Shown here: positions 35,324-46,000 of the stretch, piece after piece | Layout: each line of letters begins with the position of its first letter | How positions within the stretch are numbered: the stretch's first letter is position 1 | Source: Deltaproteobacteria bacterium | Lineage (GTDB): Bacteria; Desulfobacterota; Desulfobaccia; Desulfobaccales; 0-14-0-80-60-11 | Length of the DNA: 64,000 nucleotides | NCBI GenBank assembly: GCA_030018495.1 | Contig: JASEFS010000010.1 | Location: forward strand, 1-64,000 | Direction of reading: 5' to 3' | Made by a program: the position numbers and the translations under genes | The notes under the pieces: generated by a model | What the model was told of the DNA's origin: nothing | The model's database searches: none | Seen by the model: the letters and a program-made list of their open reading frames with translations, nothing else

Positions 35324-36815
35324 CCGACATACTCCTCACCTCGGCGGCCGCAGGCAGCAGCACCTTAAAGGTTGTGCCTTTCCCGAGCTGGCTTTCCACC
35401 TTGATGGAGCCCCGATGGGCTTCGATGATGTTCTTGACGATGGCCAATCCCAAGCCGGTTCCCAGAACCTGACGGGTCTTGGGATGCTTCACTCTATAAA
35501 ATTTATCAAAAATTTTAGGAATTTCATCCTCTTCGATGCCGATGCCCTGGTCGCTTACCGCAGCTTCCACATAGTCAACGTGGGACACCGCGGCTATCCG
35601 GACGGCGCCGCCGTCAGGGGAATACTTAATGGCGTTGGTGAGGAGGTTGGTGAACACTTCCTCTATGCCCCGCCGGTCCGCCAGAATCCGCGGCAGCTCC
35701 GGCGGCAGCGACACCTCGAGGGAAATGTTCTGCTCCTCGGCTTTGACCCGTAAAAATTCCGCCACCTCGTTTATCACCTCTCCGAGGTCCAGGGGGACTT
35801 GCTCCAAATGGCGATGGCCCGACTCGATTTTGGCCAGATCCAGAAGGTCATTGATCAGGTCCAGAAGTCCCTGCATCTTGTCGTGGGCCCGCGTGAGCAT
35901 CTCCCGCTGCTTGTCGGTCAAATCCCCGGCCAGGCCCTCCAGAATTACCTTATGCTGCATGATAATGGACGACAGCGGGGAGCGCAATTCATGCGACACC
36001 AGATTAACGAAGTCGCTCTTTAGCCGGTCCAGTTCCTTAAAGCCGGTGATATCGTGGAGGACCGTCACTGTACCCAAAGTCTCCCGGTCCGGTCCATAAA
36101 ACGGGGCGGTCATGACTCTCAAGTGCAGGCGGTCTCTGGTGATTTCCTGGGTCAGGCACAGGTTCGGGCCGGTTTCTCCGCCGGCCAGCAAGGTTTGAAT
36201 GGCCTCCTTGAGAGCGGCGTCATCGAAATAGGCCGACAGCGGCCCGGGCAGCGGCGGGGGCGTATTGAGGCCCAAGAGCTGGGTGAAGGTGTGGTTGCAG
36301 AGCACCACCTCCATCTCCCTGTTGGTCACCAGGACCCCGTCGGCCATGCAGTTTACGATGGTGTGCAGGCGGCTTTGCTCCAGGGCCAGGTTATAGAGAT
36401 TCCGGGCCTGTTCCTCCTGGAGCTGGCGGGCCTGCCGCTCCAAAAGCTGCTTTTCCAGAGCCCGCCTGACACACAGGGTCAGGTGGTCGATGCGGAAGGG
36501 TTTGGTGACGAAGTCGTAGGCCCCTTTTTTCATGCAGGCCACCGCGTCATCCACAGTGCCGTGGCCGGTGATGATGATGATGGGCACCTCGGCAAACCGC
36601 TCCCGGGCTTCCTCCAGTACTTCGATCGCGCCCATGACCGGCATTTTCAGGTCGCAGAGCACCACATTCACCGGCTCTGTTTCCAAAATTTCAATGGCTT
36701 CACGGCCGTTGGCCGCGGTCCTCACCAGGTATCCTTCCGGCTGCAGAATCAGAGTGCAGCCGTCCCGGATCACCTTTTCGTCGTCCACCACCAACACGGT
36801 GTACCGATCGGACAT
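35310..36815 (-). CDS. Hybrid receiver-PAS-histidine kinase
   Basis: 501 residues, no transmembrane segment: receiver (1-120, Asp in VLCDLKMPV), a short coiled coil, PAS domain (about 140-260), HisKA (about 275-340; phospho-acceptor in LVSHELRSPLSS) and HATPase (about 385-495; NLLTNAIKYSPDGG, DQGIGI, GTGLGLAIVKNI). A cytosolic kinase whose own receiver probably lets another kinase control it. It overlaps the NtrC-type gene, its presumed phosphotransfer partner. Confidence 0.92.
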   Translation of the reverse strand: MSDRYTVLVVDDEKVIRDGCTLILQPEGYLVRTAANGREAIEILETEPVNVVLCDLKMPVMGAIEVLEEARERFAEVPIIIITGHGTVDDAVACMKKGAYDFVTKPFRIDHLTLCVRRALEKQLLERQARQLQEEQARNLYNLALEQSRLHTIVNCMADGVLVTNREMEVVLCNHTFTQLLGLNTPPPLPGPLSAYFDDAALKEAIQTLLAGGETGPNLCLTQEITRDRLHLRVMTAPFYGPDRETLGTVTVLHDITGFKELDRLKSDFVNLVSHELRSPLSSIIMQHKVILEGLAGDLTDKQREMLTRAHDKMQGLLDLINDLLDLAKIESGHRHLEQVPLDLGEVINEVAEFLRVKAEEQNISLEVSLPPELPRILADRRGIEEVFTNLLTNAIKYSPDGGAVRIAAVSHVDYVEAAVSDQGIGIEEDEIPKIFDKFYRVKHPKTRQVLGTGLGLAIVKNIIEAHRGSIKVESQLGKGTTFKVLLPAAAEVRSMSDARV

Positions 36816-36838
36816 TATTCACCTTCACGGGCGTCCAA

Positions 36839-37047
36839 GGTTCAAAGTTCAAGGTTTGGTCCGGGCCAACGGCTGCGTGAGCATTTATGACAATAATATG
36901 GCCATGGAACGTGGACCTTGGCAAACTCCCTTTAGAGTAAAGTCAAATGAGTCATCACGGGTCTACAAACCCTTTCCAACAAAGAATGTGGGTTTAAAAG
37001 TCTATATGTGCCTTAACTTTGAACTTTGAACCTTGAATTTTGAACCA
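36839..37047. repeat. Two heptamer-period arrays flanking the kinase-gene spacer
   Basis: At 36839-36859: GGTTCAA, AGTTCAA, GGTTTGG. At 37013-37047: TTAACTT, TGAACTT, TGAACCT, TGAATTT, TGAACCA. The two arrays are partly complementary and lie at either end of a 233-bp spacer with no gene. Confidence 0.75.
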
Positions 37048-37048
37048 C

Positions 37049-39358
37049 TTATACAAAGTCAAATTGGGCCATTTCCGGAGGCGCCTCCAGAGGCAGCCTG
37101 ATGGTGAAGGTGGTGCCGCCGCCGGGCGCGCTGTCAACCTCGATGGTGCCGCCGTGCCGCTGAATGACGCTGTAAACAATGGACAGCCCCAGACCGGTCC
37201 CTTTTCCCGGGGCTTTGGTGGTAAAAAAAGGTTCGAAGATCTTGTCCCGAACCTCCGGGGGCATGCCGCAGCCGGTGTCCGTAAAGGTCAGGATGATGCC
37301 GTCCCGGGCAGGGGTGGGCCGGCTGACTACCGTGATTTTGCCCTGCCCCTGCATGGCGTCGGCGGCATTGAGCAAAAGATTGGTAAATACTTGCTGGAGC
37401 TGCCCCGGGTCGCCCAGGATCCGGGGAAGGTCGGGAGCCGCCTCGGTTTTGATCTCGATATTGTGAAAAATAGCCTGATGGCTGATGAGGTCAATACAGC
37501 GGAAAATGGTATCGTTAACATCGAAATAGGTCTTCTGCCCCAGGGACTGGCGGCTGAATTCCAACAGCCGCGTGACGATCTGCTGGCAGCGGAGAGTCTG
37601 GTTGATGATTTCGGTAAGGTACTCCCGGTCAAAAGAACCGTTTTGCAGTTGCCGCTCCAGCAATTCCGCGTAGATCAGAATGCCGGCCAGAGGATTGTTG
37701 ATTTCATGGGCCACGCCCGCGGACAGGCGCCCTAAAGACGCGATCTTCTCCGCCTGCATTAATTGAACCTGGGTATCTTCCAATTCCCGGCGCATCCTGA
37801 GTTGTTCGCGCAGGTCCGAGAAGATGCCGACGCTGGCGATTTCCCGGCCCCCCTCCCGCACTATGGCCGCAGAGAAATTGACCGGCACCTCCTTCCCCTG
37901 CTTATCGTAAAAGGTGATTTGGGTGGAGTTGAGCTTGTCCCGGGGTCCATAGTCGTCGCTGCGCATGCGGCGCATCATCTCTTTGGCCGTTTCCTCGGGA
38001 TAGAAGCGGAACAGCACCTCCGGATGGCCGATCACTTCCTCGGCCTTGAAGCCCAGAATGCGCTCGGCTCCTTCATTGAAAATCAAGGGAATCCCTTTGG
38101 CGTCCACCACCACGATGCCGTCCACCGAGCGGTTGATGATGTTTTCCAGAAAATTTTTGGCCTTGTGCAGTTCCCGCCCCATTTTAATGCGGTTGGTGAG
38201 ATCGCGCATGAAGATATAGTTGTAAGTGTTTTTGCCGATGCAGGACACCGCCATCCAGGTTTCGAAAACGCGGCGCTCCCCCTTCGAATCAGGGGTGGGC
38301 TCCAGGGTGTTGATAAAATGCCGTTCCAGCCAATAACCATATTGGGCCTGCTGAAACAGACTCACGGATAACCGGCGATGCTGAGGGGTCAGCACTTCGC
38401 GTAGGTCTTTGCCGATCATTTCTTCCTTGGAGAGATTGGTGATCTTGGCCATCATGGAGTTGGCGAACTGGACGCGCTGCTTGGCATCCACCATCATAAT
38501 GCCTTCGTGGGTCAACTCCGAAAACATTTCAATCTTTTGCTCGGCTTCCACTATGCTGGTAATGTCCCGCACGGCCTCGAACCCGCCGATCACGTGCCCC
38601 TGGTGGTCGGTGATCACCGAGGCATTAACCATCACGTGGATTTCCCGACCCTGACGATCCACCATGGTTCGGCGCAACCCAAAGATGGGCTCCTTGGTCT
38701 TCATCACCCGCCACAGGACGCACTCCTCCGTCCGGCATTGTTTGGTATTCAGGACGTCACCGCAGGTCAATTTGCCGATCACTTCCTGGCGTCGATAGCC
38801 GGTGAGGGCTTCCATGGATTCATTCATGTAGGTGACCCTCAGCGTCGGGTCCACCGTGAAAAGGGGCATGGGGAAGTTCTCCAGGATGCTGGCCAGGGTG
38901 GCCATCTGGAGCTCAAGCTTCGGGTGGGTCTGAAGATCCTCCCTGATGTCCCTGAAGACCGTGAAGCACCCCGCGGGCCGGCCGCTGCCTGCCCTTATGG
39001 GGGTGGAAGTGACCATAAGGGATCGGTGCCTGGCCTGGCTATCTCTGAAAACTATGGGCGCCCGGTGCACCGCCTGGCCCTTCAGGGCGGCGCAACGCAG
39101 CGCGCCTTTCACTTCCTCCTTGAGCATGAGCCCTGAATCCGGGGAGCAGACGGGACAGGGGTCGCCTTCCTTGATTGCGCCGCCGAACAAGGTCTCCGCG
39201 GCCCGGTTGAGGAACGCCACTTTCTGCTGACGGTCGGTAAGGATGGCGGGATCAGGAAAATCAGCCAGCAAGGGAATATAGGTTTCCAGCGGCGTCAGCG
39301 CGGCCTGCATCTCGGGCGGCCTTTTTTCCTCGACGGTTTTGGTTGATCTGCGCGCCAT
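37049..39358 (-). CDS. Multi-PAS cytosolic histidine kinase (769 aa)
   Basis: 769 residues with successive PAS domains (beginning about residues 35, 160, 280 and 405) and PAC-like tails ([18 protein letters not shown]). They are followed by HisKA (phospho-His in [18 protein letters not shown], about 555) and HATPase ([37 protein letters not shown]). No membrane helices. CPVC and ECVLW cysteines in the PAS region might hold a cofactor. It lies upstream of the hybrid kinase and sigma-54 regulator on the same strand and may belong to one cascade. Signal unknown. Confidence 0.9.
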   Translation of the reverse strand: MARRSTKTVEEKRPPEMQAALTPLETYIPLLADFPDPAILTDRQQKVAFLNRAAETLFGGAIKEGDPCPVCSPDSGLMLKEEVKGALRCAALKGQAVHRAPIVFRDSQARHRSLMVTSTPIRAGSGRPAGCFTVFRDIREDLQTHPKLELQMATLASILENFPMPLFTVDPTLRVTYMNESMEALTGYRRQEVIGKLTCGDVLNTKQCRTEECVLWRVMKTKEPIFGLRRTMVDRQGREIHVMVNASVITDHQGHVIGGFEAVRDITSIVEAEQKIEMFSELTHEGIMMVDAKQRVQFANSMMAKITNLSKEEMIGKDLREVLTPQHRRLSVSLFQQAQYGYWLERHFINTLEPTPDSKGERRVFETWMAVSCIGKNTYNYIFMRDLTNRIKMGRELHKAKNFLENIINRSVDGIVVVDAKGIPLIFNEGAERILGFKAEEVIGHPEVLFRFYPEETAKEMMRRMRSDDYGPRDKLNSTQITFYDKQGKEVPVNFSAAIVREGGREIASVGIFSDLREQLRMRRELEDTQVQLMQAEKIASLGRLSAGVAHEINNPLAGILIYAELLERQLQNGSFDREYLTEIINQTLRCQQIVTRLLEFSRQSLGQKTYFDVNDTIFRCIDLISHQAIFHNIEIKTEAAPDLPRILGDPGQLQQVFTNLLLNAADAMQGQGKITVVSRPTPARDGIILTFTDTGCGMPPEVRDKIFEPFFTTKAPGKGTGLGLSIVYSVIQRHGGTIEVDSAPGGGTTFTIRLPLEAPPEMAQFDFV

Positions 39359-39450
39359 AACGAAATGCCTTCCGCAACAGGTGCCGAAGAACCGTCATCG
39401 CGCCGAACCGGCGGGATGACAGCAACAATCAAGTAATTCCAGACAGCCGT

Positions 39451-40494
39451 TCAGCTTTGTGCGGCTGCTTGCGACTGGTCTTCAAAAGTCTCCGTTAAAA
39501 TCCGGACCGCAGCCGGCAGGTCGTCCTGTCGGATGACCAGCGAGATGGACGACACCGTGCAACTCAGCGCCACCAGGGAGACGTTCACCCCCTCCAAGGC
39601 CTGCACCAGCGTATCTGCAATGCCGTAGCGGTCTCCGAAATGTGGCCCATGAAAAAACAGCGCCGCCACCGGCGAGAGGCGCTCCGGCGGAATGACCGGA
39701 ATGTGCTCTTCCAAGAGGCTTACTACTTCCCCGGTTCTGGCGGCGGCGGTGCAAAATGAGCAGACGAACCGGTCCTCCGGTCCCGGCAGGGCCACCAGGA
39801 AGGGAATTTTCACGTCCCGGGCCCCCAAGGCCATCAGCGCGGCGCCCAAACTCTCCAGCAGGGCCGCGGAGGGAATGCTGAAGCTCCACAAATCCAGATC
39901 AGCAAGTTGAATCAGGTGGTAGATTTTAATGACTTTTTCCTGATACGCGGCCACCACCTCCCGCACCAGGGCTTCAGGGGGGCGCTGCATGGCATAAAAT
40001 TCCGCCGGCGTTGCATACCCGGGAAATTGAAAGATGGTAAACAATCTCTCCACGGCCCGGTCCTTGTTCCGGCTTGAGAGCACCGCGGAAATGGCTGAAG
40101 GAGAACTGGCCAGACTCAGGACCATAACCCGGGCCCGGCCCAGGGCGCGGATAAAGCCGCCTTTGATGTCAGAGCGCTTGTCATGGGGATAAAGAGAGAT
40201 AATGCAGGTGGGCGCATGCAGACTGACATGCCCTGAGGCGCCGGCGTAGGCCTTAACCTGGGTGAAGCCGTCCATGCCGGCTGCCAGGGCGGTGCAGAAG
40301 ACCGTATAGTCTTCTGAGCCGAAGGCGCCCGCGACGTGGCTCAGAAAAGTAAGATTGATCCTGCTTCGGGCCAAGGGAGAACAAATACCGTTCATTAAAT
40401 GCCGGGCTCCGCCCGGAAAGGAGGACGCCACCCCGGCGCCCTCCTCCAGGATTTTCAGGCCCCCGACTTTGAGCTTGCTTATGTCTGGTCGCAA
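39451..40494 (-). CDS. ACT-domain protein resembling aspartokinase regulatory half
   Basis: 347 residues with no kinase, dehydratase or other catalytic motif. An N-terminal ACT-like stretch (LKVGGLKILEEGAG to INLTFLSHVAG) and a C-terminal one (EGVNVSLVALSCTVSSISLVIRQ) resemble the tandem aspartate-kinase ACT repeats. The middle part contains CTAAARTG and HGPHFGDRYGIADTL. TTG 40494 with GAGG upstream is the likely start. Probably an amino-acid-binding regulator; no experimental family name is known to me. Confidence 0.65.
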   Translation of the reverse strand: MRPDISKLKVGGLKILEEGAGVASSFPGGARHLMNGICSPLARSRINLTFLSHVAGAFGSEDYTVFCTALAAGMDGFTQVKAYAGASGHVSLHAPTCIISLYPHDKRSDIKGGFIRALGRARVMVLSLASSPSAISAVLSSRNKDRAVERLFTIFQFPGYATPAEFYAMQRPPEALVREVVAAYQEKVIKIYHLIQLADLDLWSFSIPSAALLESLGAALMALGARDVKIPFLVALPGPEDRFVCSFCTAAARTGEVVSLLEEHIPVIPPERLSPVAALFFHGPHFGDRYGIADTLVQALEGVNVSLVALSCTVSSISLVIRQDDLPAAVRILTETFEDQSQAAAQS

Positions 40495-40524
40495 TGGTCC
40501 TCAGGCTCATGCCTTCCAGTTTGC

Positions 40525-40905
40525 TTATAACAGTCTTTCCACGGCCTGGACCAGGGTGTTGGCGTCCACCGGCTTCGGGATAAAATCCTCCGCCTCAATG
40601 GTCATACCCTCATAATGCGTATAAGTGGTGGTGGGAACGGCTTCGCCCACCGCGGTCAGCAGGATGACGGGTATGTCCTTAGTCCATTTATTGTCTTTCA
40701 GTTCCTTGCAAAGCTGGTAGCCGTTTTTTCTGGGCATCATGACGTCCAGGATCACCACGTCCGGCCGGCGCTTCTTGATGGCCTCCTCCCCTTCGATGCC
40801 GTCGTACGCCTTGCCCACTTCAAAGCCCTTGTTCTCCAGGAGCATGCCTACGGTTTCCACCAGGTCCGGATCGTCGTCGACGACCAATACGTACTTTTTG
40901 GACAT
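40525..40905 (-). CDS. Single-domain response regulator (CheY-like)
   Basis: A 126-residue receiver only. Acidic pair VVDDDPD, phospho-acceptor Asp in VVILDVMMPRKNG, Thr in VILLTAVG and Lys in DFIPKPVDANTL are all present, so it should be phosphorylatable. It lacks an output domain and probably acts by protein interaction or as a phosphate relay. ATG at 40905 with GGAGAGAA upstream. Confidence 0.92.
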   Translation of the reverse strand: MSKKYVLVVDDDPDLVETVGMLLENKGFEVGKAYDGIEGEEAIKKRRPDVVILDVMMPRKNGYQLCKELKDNKWTKDIPVILLTAVGEAVPTTTYTHYEGMTIEAEDFIPKPVDANTLVQAVERLL

Positions 40906-41005
40906 GAGTTCTCTCCTTATCTCCTTCCAGTTCAGCTTCAGAGTTTGCTATGACCTGAAAATACCTAATTCATATCGCCATTCGGGGTCTCTTGTCAATT
41001 AAGGA

Positions 41006-41956
41006 TTAGCCGCCGTTCACTTTCGGACGGGGGTATAAGCCGGCGCGCTCGACGATCTCAGGAACCTTTTCTTCCCACTCAATGGCCATGATATGGAAGC
41101 CGCGGATGCCTTCTACTTCCTTGAGTTCCTCGATCTGTTCGATTGCAATGTTGATGCCTTCGTCGGCTTGCTTTTCCTTGGGGACGCCTTTGAGCCGGTC
41201 CACAATGGCATCCGGGACGTCGATGCCCGGCACCCGCTTCTGCATATACCTGGCCATGCCGACATTTTTCATGGGCGTGATGCCGGCCAGAACGGCCACC
41301 TTTTCATGCAGGCCCCGGTCCACCATCAGCTTCATGAAAGTTTTCATGGTGTCCATATTGTAGATGCATTGCGTCTGGATGAATTGCACCCCCGCGGCGG
41401 CCTTCTTGGCGAGGCGGGCGACGCGCAGCTCCACGTTGGGGCCCGCGAAGGGATTGGCCGCCGCGCCGATGAAAATCTGGGGCTTGACGTCAAATTCATG
41501 GCCGCCGATGAGTCTGCCCTCGTCCCGCATCATCTTCACCGTCTGAATAAGCTGGATGGAGTCCAGGTCAAAAACGTTGACCGCGTTGGCGTGGTCGCCG
41601 AAGTGCTGATGGTCGCCGGTGAGACACAGCATGTTGTTGATCCCGAAGGACGCCGCGCCCAGGATGTCGCTCTGGAGCGCAATGCGGTTCCGGTCCCGGG
41701 TTACCATCTGCAACACCGGTTCCAGGCCCATGAGCTTCAGACGGATGCACGAAGCCAGCGAGCACAGGCGGCAAACCGACGTCTGGTTGTCGGTGACGTT
41801 GATGGCATCCACATAATCCTTGATCAGGTTGCCTTTTTCTTCGATCACCTTGCCGTCGGCGCTGCGGGGCGGCCCCACTTCGGAGGTGACCGCCAAGTGG
41901 CCGGCCTTGATGATCTTTTGCAACTTGCTGGGAGTATCGATGTCCATGAAGCTCAT
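41006..41956 (-). CDS. metF: Methylenetetrahydrofolate reductase, MetF
   Basis: A 316-residue flavin-binding TIM-barrel reductase of the methyl branch of the Wood-Ljungdahl pathway. Motifs: HLAVTSEVGPPRSADG (active-site Glu), DAINVTDNQ, QMVTRDRNRIALQSDILGAASFGI, LTGDHQ and GVQFIQTQCIYN. ATG 41956 follows GGGAGGA and overlaps the metV stop (ATGA). With MetV, MvhD and HdrA next to it, this is the acetogen-type MetFV reductase. Confidence 0.92.
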   Translation of the reverse strand: MSFMDIDTPSKLQKIIKAGHLAVTSEVGPPRSADGKVIEEKGNLIKDYVDAINVTDNQTSVCRLCSLASCIRLKLMGLEPVLQMVTRDRNRIALQSDILGAASFGINNMLCLTGDHQHFGDHANAVNVFDLDSIQLIQTVKMMRDEGRLIGGHEFDVKPQIFIGAAANPFAGPNVELRVARLAKKAAAGVQFIQTQCIYNMDTMKTFMKLMVDRGLHEKVAVLAGITPMKNVGMARYMQKRVPGIDVPDAIVDRLKGVPKEKQADEGINIAIEQIEELKEVEGIRGFHIMAIEWEEKVPEIVERAGLYPRPKVNGG

Positions 41957-42621
41957 ATCCGTAAATCCTCCCTCATGATCTTGCGGATGCCGCCGTCCCG
42001 GCTGGAGGTCCAATCCTTCGGATCCACGGGTTTCTCAAAGCGGTCCAGTTGCCCCAAAGTCTTCAGCCGATCGTAAATCAACTGCCAGCCGCAGGGCATT
42101 TCGGGGCTGACCTCGCATTTGCCGCCCTCAGAGCCCCCGCAAGGGCCGTTCAACATGCGCTTGGAGCAACGGGCTATGGGGCAGATGCCGCCGGTGTCCG
42201 CCAGGATGCAGCGGCCGCAGGCCTGGCAGCGCTCAGTGTACCAGCCTCGTTCTTCCGTAACCCCGATGAAGCAGGTGTCCACCCCCGGGAAGACCACCTT
42301 GTGCTTGTACATATCCACCATGAACTGGGCCCCCGCGCCGCAGGCCAGGGACACCACCGCATCGTAGTTGTCGATCCTGTCTCCCAATTGGGCCAGGTAT
42401 TCCTTGTCACATTGGCGGGTCAGGGTGGTCTCGTCCACCACCTTGTTTTGTCCCGCCTGGGTGAAGTAAAGTCGCAAGGCCGAACCCAGCACTTTCGTTT
42501 CCTTCAACCCGCCGGCCTCACATACGGTCACGCAGCCGTCGCAGCCCGCCAGCAGGATCCGGTCGAAGTTTTGCACCATGCCGATGATTTCTTCCAATGG
42601 TTTTCCCACCGCCCTGATCAT
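41953..42621 (-). CDS. metV: MetV, zinc/Fe-S subunit of methylene-THF reductase
   Basis: A 222-residue homolog of the MetV/MTHFR_C protein that pairs with MetF in acetogens. Cys-rich segments: LAGCDGCVTVCEAGG near the N-terminus, then CQACGRCIL, GGICPIARCSKRMLNGPCGG and GGKCEV. In Moorella and related organisms MetV links MetF to electron-transfer subunits. Overlaps the mvhD stop and metF start by 4 nt each, indicating tight coupling. Confidence 0.92.
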   Translation of the reverse strand: MIRAVGKPLEEIIGMVQNFDRILLAGCDGCVTVCEAGGLKETKVLGSALRLYFTQAGQNKVVDETTLTRQCDKEYLAQLGDRIDNYDAVVSLACGAGAQFMVDMYKHKVVFPGVDTCFIGVTEERGWYTERCQACGRCILADTGGICPIARCSKRMLNGPCGGSEGGKCEVSPEMPCGWQLIYDRLKTLGQLDRFEKPVDPKDWTSSRDGGIRKIMREDLRI

Positions 42622-43070
42622 GCGGCAACCTCCTCATGTAGTCCCGACCCTTTCATATGGGCGACCCTGATCGGGCTGGGACCCAATTCCCGAATTTTCT
42701 GATCCATGTCGCGCACAATTTCTGCAAACCTGCCGCCTTGGCCGGCGGAAAGATTAAACATCTCCACCCGCTCACCGCCGATGCCCACCCGGTCCAGGAT
42801 TTCCTTCACCCGTTTGACCCGCCGCTTGGCATGAAGGTTGCCCTCCATAAAATGGCAGTCGCCCTCCAGACAGCCGGCCACAAAGACGCCGTCCGCCCCC
42901 TCTTCAAAAGCTGTCAGCAGGTGCAGGATGTCCACTTTGCCGGTGCAGGGCACCTGAATGATGCGCACGTCCGGGGGATATTGCAGTCTCATCGAACCTG
43001 CCAGGTCCGCCGCGGAGTACGCTCAGTACATGCAGCAGAACGCCAGAATCTTGGGATGAAAATCCGCCAT
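42618..43070 (-). CDS. mvhD: MvhD-family electron-transfer subunit, selenoprotein
   Basis: 150 residues if the in-frame TGA at 43023-43025 (codon 16) is read as selenocysteine. The frame starts at ATG 43070, five nt after GGAGAGG, and reads FHPKILAFCCMY-Sec-AYSAADLAGS, which then continues MRLQYPPDVRIIQVPCTGKVD. Homologs have Cys at this place (CCNWCSYAGADLAG). The rest carries the MvhD 2Fe-2S region (VAGCLEGDCHF). MvhD passes electrons between HdrA and a partner enzyme. A conventional gene call would start at the internal ATG 42992 and lose the Fe-S cysteines. A SECIS-like hairpin follows the UGA. Confidence 0.9.
42984..43022 (-). promoter_or_regulatory. Candidate bacterial SECIS element in mvhD
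   Basis: Twenty nt after the UGA the mRNA can form CGGACCT-GGC-AGGTTCG, a 7-bp stem (one G-U pair) with a G-containing apical triloop. A stem-loop with the apex about 16-37 nt downstream of UGA is the bacterial SECIS requirement for SelB. Fold inferred by eye. Confidence 0.6.
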
Positions 43071-43081
43071 CGCGCCTCTCC

Positions 43082-46000
43082 TTAGAACATGGCTTTAATC
43101 TTGGCCATAAGCTGGTCGTCTTCGTAATGGGACAGTTGAATTATCTTGGCCGGGCACTCCGAGGCGCAGATGCCGCACCCCTGGCACAGGGCCCGGTTGA
43201 TTTCGCTGACGTTGTCTTTGTTGATGGCCGGCACGTGGTAGGGGCAAACCCTGACGCAGATCAGGCAGGCGGCGCAGCGCTCCGGTATGGCGACCCCGGC
43301 GGTGACGCCGCTGATGGTCTGAGCGGTGTCGGCCAGGAAGGCCGCCGCCCGGGAGGCTGCGGCCAGGGACTGGGCGATGCTTTCGGTGATCAACTTGGGA
43401 CCGTGGGCCGTGCCGCACAGGAAAATCCCTTCGGAGGAGAAATCCACGGGCCGCAGCTTGGCATGAGCCTCGATGAAGAAGCCGTTGGCCGTGCGGGGCA
43501 GCTTGAGCATGGAAGCCAATTCCTCGTGCTCCCCGGCCACGGTGGCGGCGCTCAAAATTACGGCATCCACCGGCATGGTGAGAGGCCGGTTGAGCACGTG
43601 GTCGATGAAGCTCACCTGCAATTGCCCGTCTTTGTCCTCCACCTGAGGGGGGTGGTCCGGATCGAAGCGGCTGAACAGCACGCCTTGGTTCCGGGCCTCC
43701 CGGTAATAGTCCTCCAGCATGCCGTAGGTCCGCATATCCCGGTAAAGGATGATGACGTCCATTTCGGGATTGAGGCCCTTGAGCTCCAGGGCGTGCTTCA
43801 CTGCGCCCTGGCAGCAGATGCGGCTGCAGTCGGGGTTCTCCTGGTTCCTCGAACCCACGCACTGGATCATCACCACCCGCTTCCACCCGGCCGCGTCCTC
43901 CTTGCGGTCATGCAGGAATTTGCCCAGGTCCAACTGGGTCATAATCTGGTCATGCGCACCATAGAGGAACTCCTGGGGCCGATATTCTCGGGCCCCGGTG
44001 GCCACGATGGTGGCGCCGTGGTCGATCTTGCGCTCATACATGCCGGGGCCGACCAGAACTTCCGTGGTGAAGTTGCCCTTATAGCCCGAGAAGCTCACCA
44101 CCAGCGCCTGGGTCAGGACCTGAATCTTCTCATGGTTCTGCACCCGCTCGATGAGGCCATCCAGGTAGGCCTGCACGTCCAATCCCTCGATGGTGTGCTG
44201 CACCCGGCGGGCCAAGCCGCCCAGTTGCGGCTCCTTTTCCACGATGATGGTTTCAAAGCCTTGGTCGGCCAGATTCAGCGCGGCGTTCATGCCGGCCACG
44301 CCGCCGCCCAGCACCAGGGCCCGCTGGTTGATCTCCAGGGGAATTTCCACCAGGGGCTTGAGCAGGGAGGCGCGGGCCACAGCCATGCGCACCAAGTCTT
44401 TGGCCTTTTCTGTGGCTTCCTCCCGCTCCTGCATATGCACCCAGGAGTCCTGGTTGCGGATGTTGGCCATTTCAAAGAGATACTTGTTCAGGCCTGCATC
44501 CATCATGGTCTCGCGGAAGAGCGCTTCGTGAGTCAACGGCGTGCAGGCCGCCACCACGACCCGGTTGATGTCATGCTCCTCGATGGCCTTGAGCATGTTG
44601 ACCTGGGTGTCCTGGGAGCAGGTGAAGAGATTGTCCTCGACGTAAACCACGCCCGGCAGCTCTTTGGCGTAATCGCGGATAGCCGGCACGTCCACAATGC
44701 CGCCGATATTGATGCCGCAGTTGCAGACGAACACCCCGATGCGGGGCAGGTCCTCCGGCGATACCTTTTTCTCCGGCGGCAGCTCCTTGGTGCGGGTCCG
44801 GGTCCAACGGACGTCGCCCAGGGAGGAGGCGCAGGCCCCGGCCGCGGCGGACGATTGCATGACCGATTCGGGGATGTCTTTGGGTCCCTGCATGGCGCCG
44901 CACACGTAAATGCCGGGCCGGGAGGTGGACACCGGGGTGAACGGGTGGGTCTCGGCAAATTTGTGCTCGGAGATATCGATTCCGAGACTCTCGGCCAGCC
45001 GTTGGGCGTCCTCGCTCACCTCCATGGCCACGGACAGGACCACCAGGTCAAACACTTCGCTGTGGCGCTCGCCGCTCTCATCCACATAGGTGATGAGCAG
45101 GTTGTCGTTTTCGGCCGGGTCGATGCTGTGGATGCGGGAGCGGATGAAGCGCACCCCCTGCTCCTGGGCCCGGTTGTAGTATTGTTCGAACTGCTTCCCA
45201 TAGGTGCGCATGTCCATGAAGAAAATGGCCGTGTCCAGCTCGTAGGGGGCATGCTCCTTGGCGATGACCGCCTCCTTGATGGCGTACATGCAGCACACGG
45301 ATGAGCAGTAGGAGTTGTATTTCACGTCCCGGGAGCCCACGCACTGCAGCCAGGCGATCTTTTGGGGCTCCTTGTGGTCCGAGGGCCGGACCAGGTGGCC
45401 TTCAAAGGGGCCGCTGGCCGAGAGTATCCGCTCGAACTCAAGGCTGGTGACCACATTGGGGAATTTCAGGTAATGATAGGTCTGGATGCGGGTGGGGTCG
45501 AAGGTCTTGAAACCCGGCGCCAGGATAACCGCACCTACCTCCACCTCTACGGTTTCGGGCTGCTGGTTGTGGTCCACGGCCCCGGCCTGGCAGGCCGCCA
45601 CGCACTCCATGCACTCGGAGCACACCCCGCAGTTGATGCAGCGGGCCGCCTCCGCCTGGGCCTGGGCCTCGGTGAAGCCCAGGGCGATTTCGTCGAAACA
45701 GGCGCAGGTATGCTCCGGCGGCAGGGTGGCCATGACCTCCCGGGGCCGGCCTTCTTCGTCTTTGGGAATCTCCCGCCAGCGCTGGTGGGCCTCCTGGCCC
45801 AGCACCCGGCCTTCTTTTAAGTCCAGGCCTCTGAGATACCGGTCCATGGACTCCGCGGCCTCGATGCCGCCGCCCACCGCCTCGATGGCGATCCAGGGGC
45901 CGGTGTGCACGTCGCCCGCGGCAAACACACCTTCCCGGGAAGTCTGGTAGGTGGTCTCGTCCACCTCGATGGTGCCCCATTTGCTGACTTTGACGCCCCA

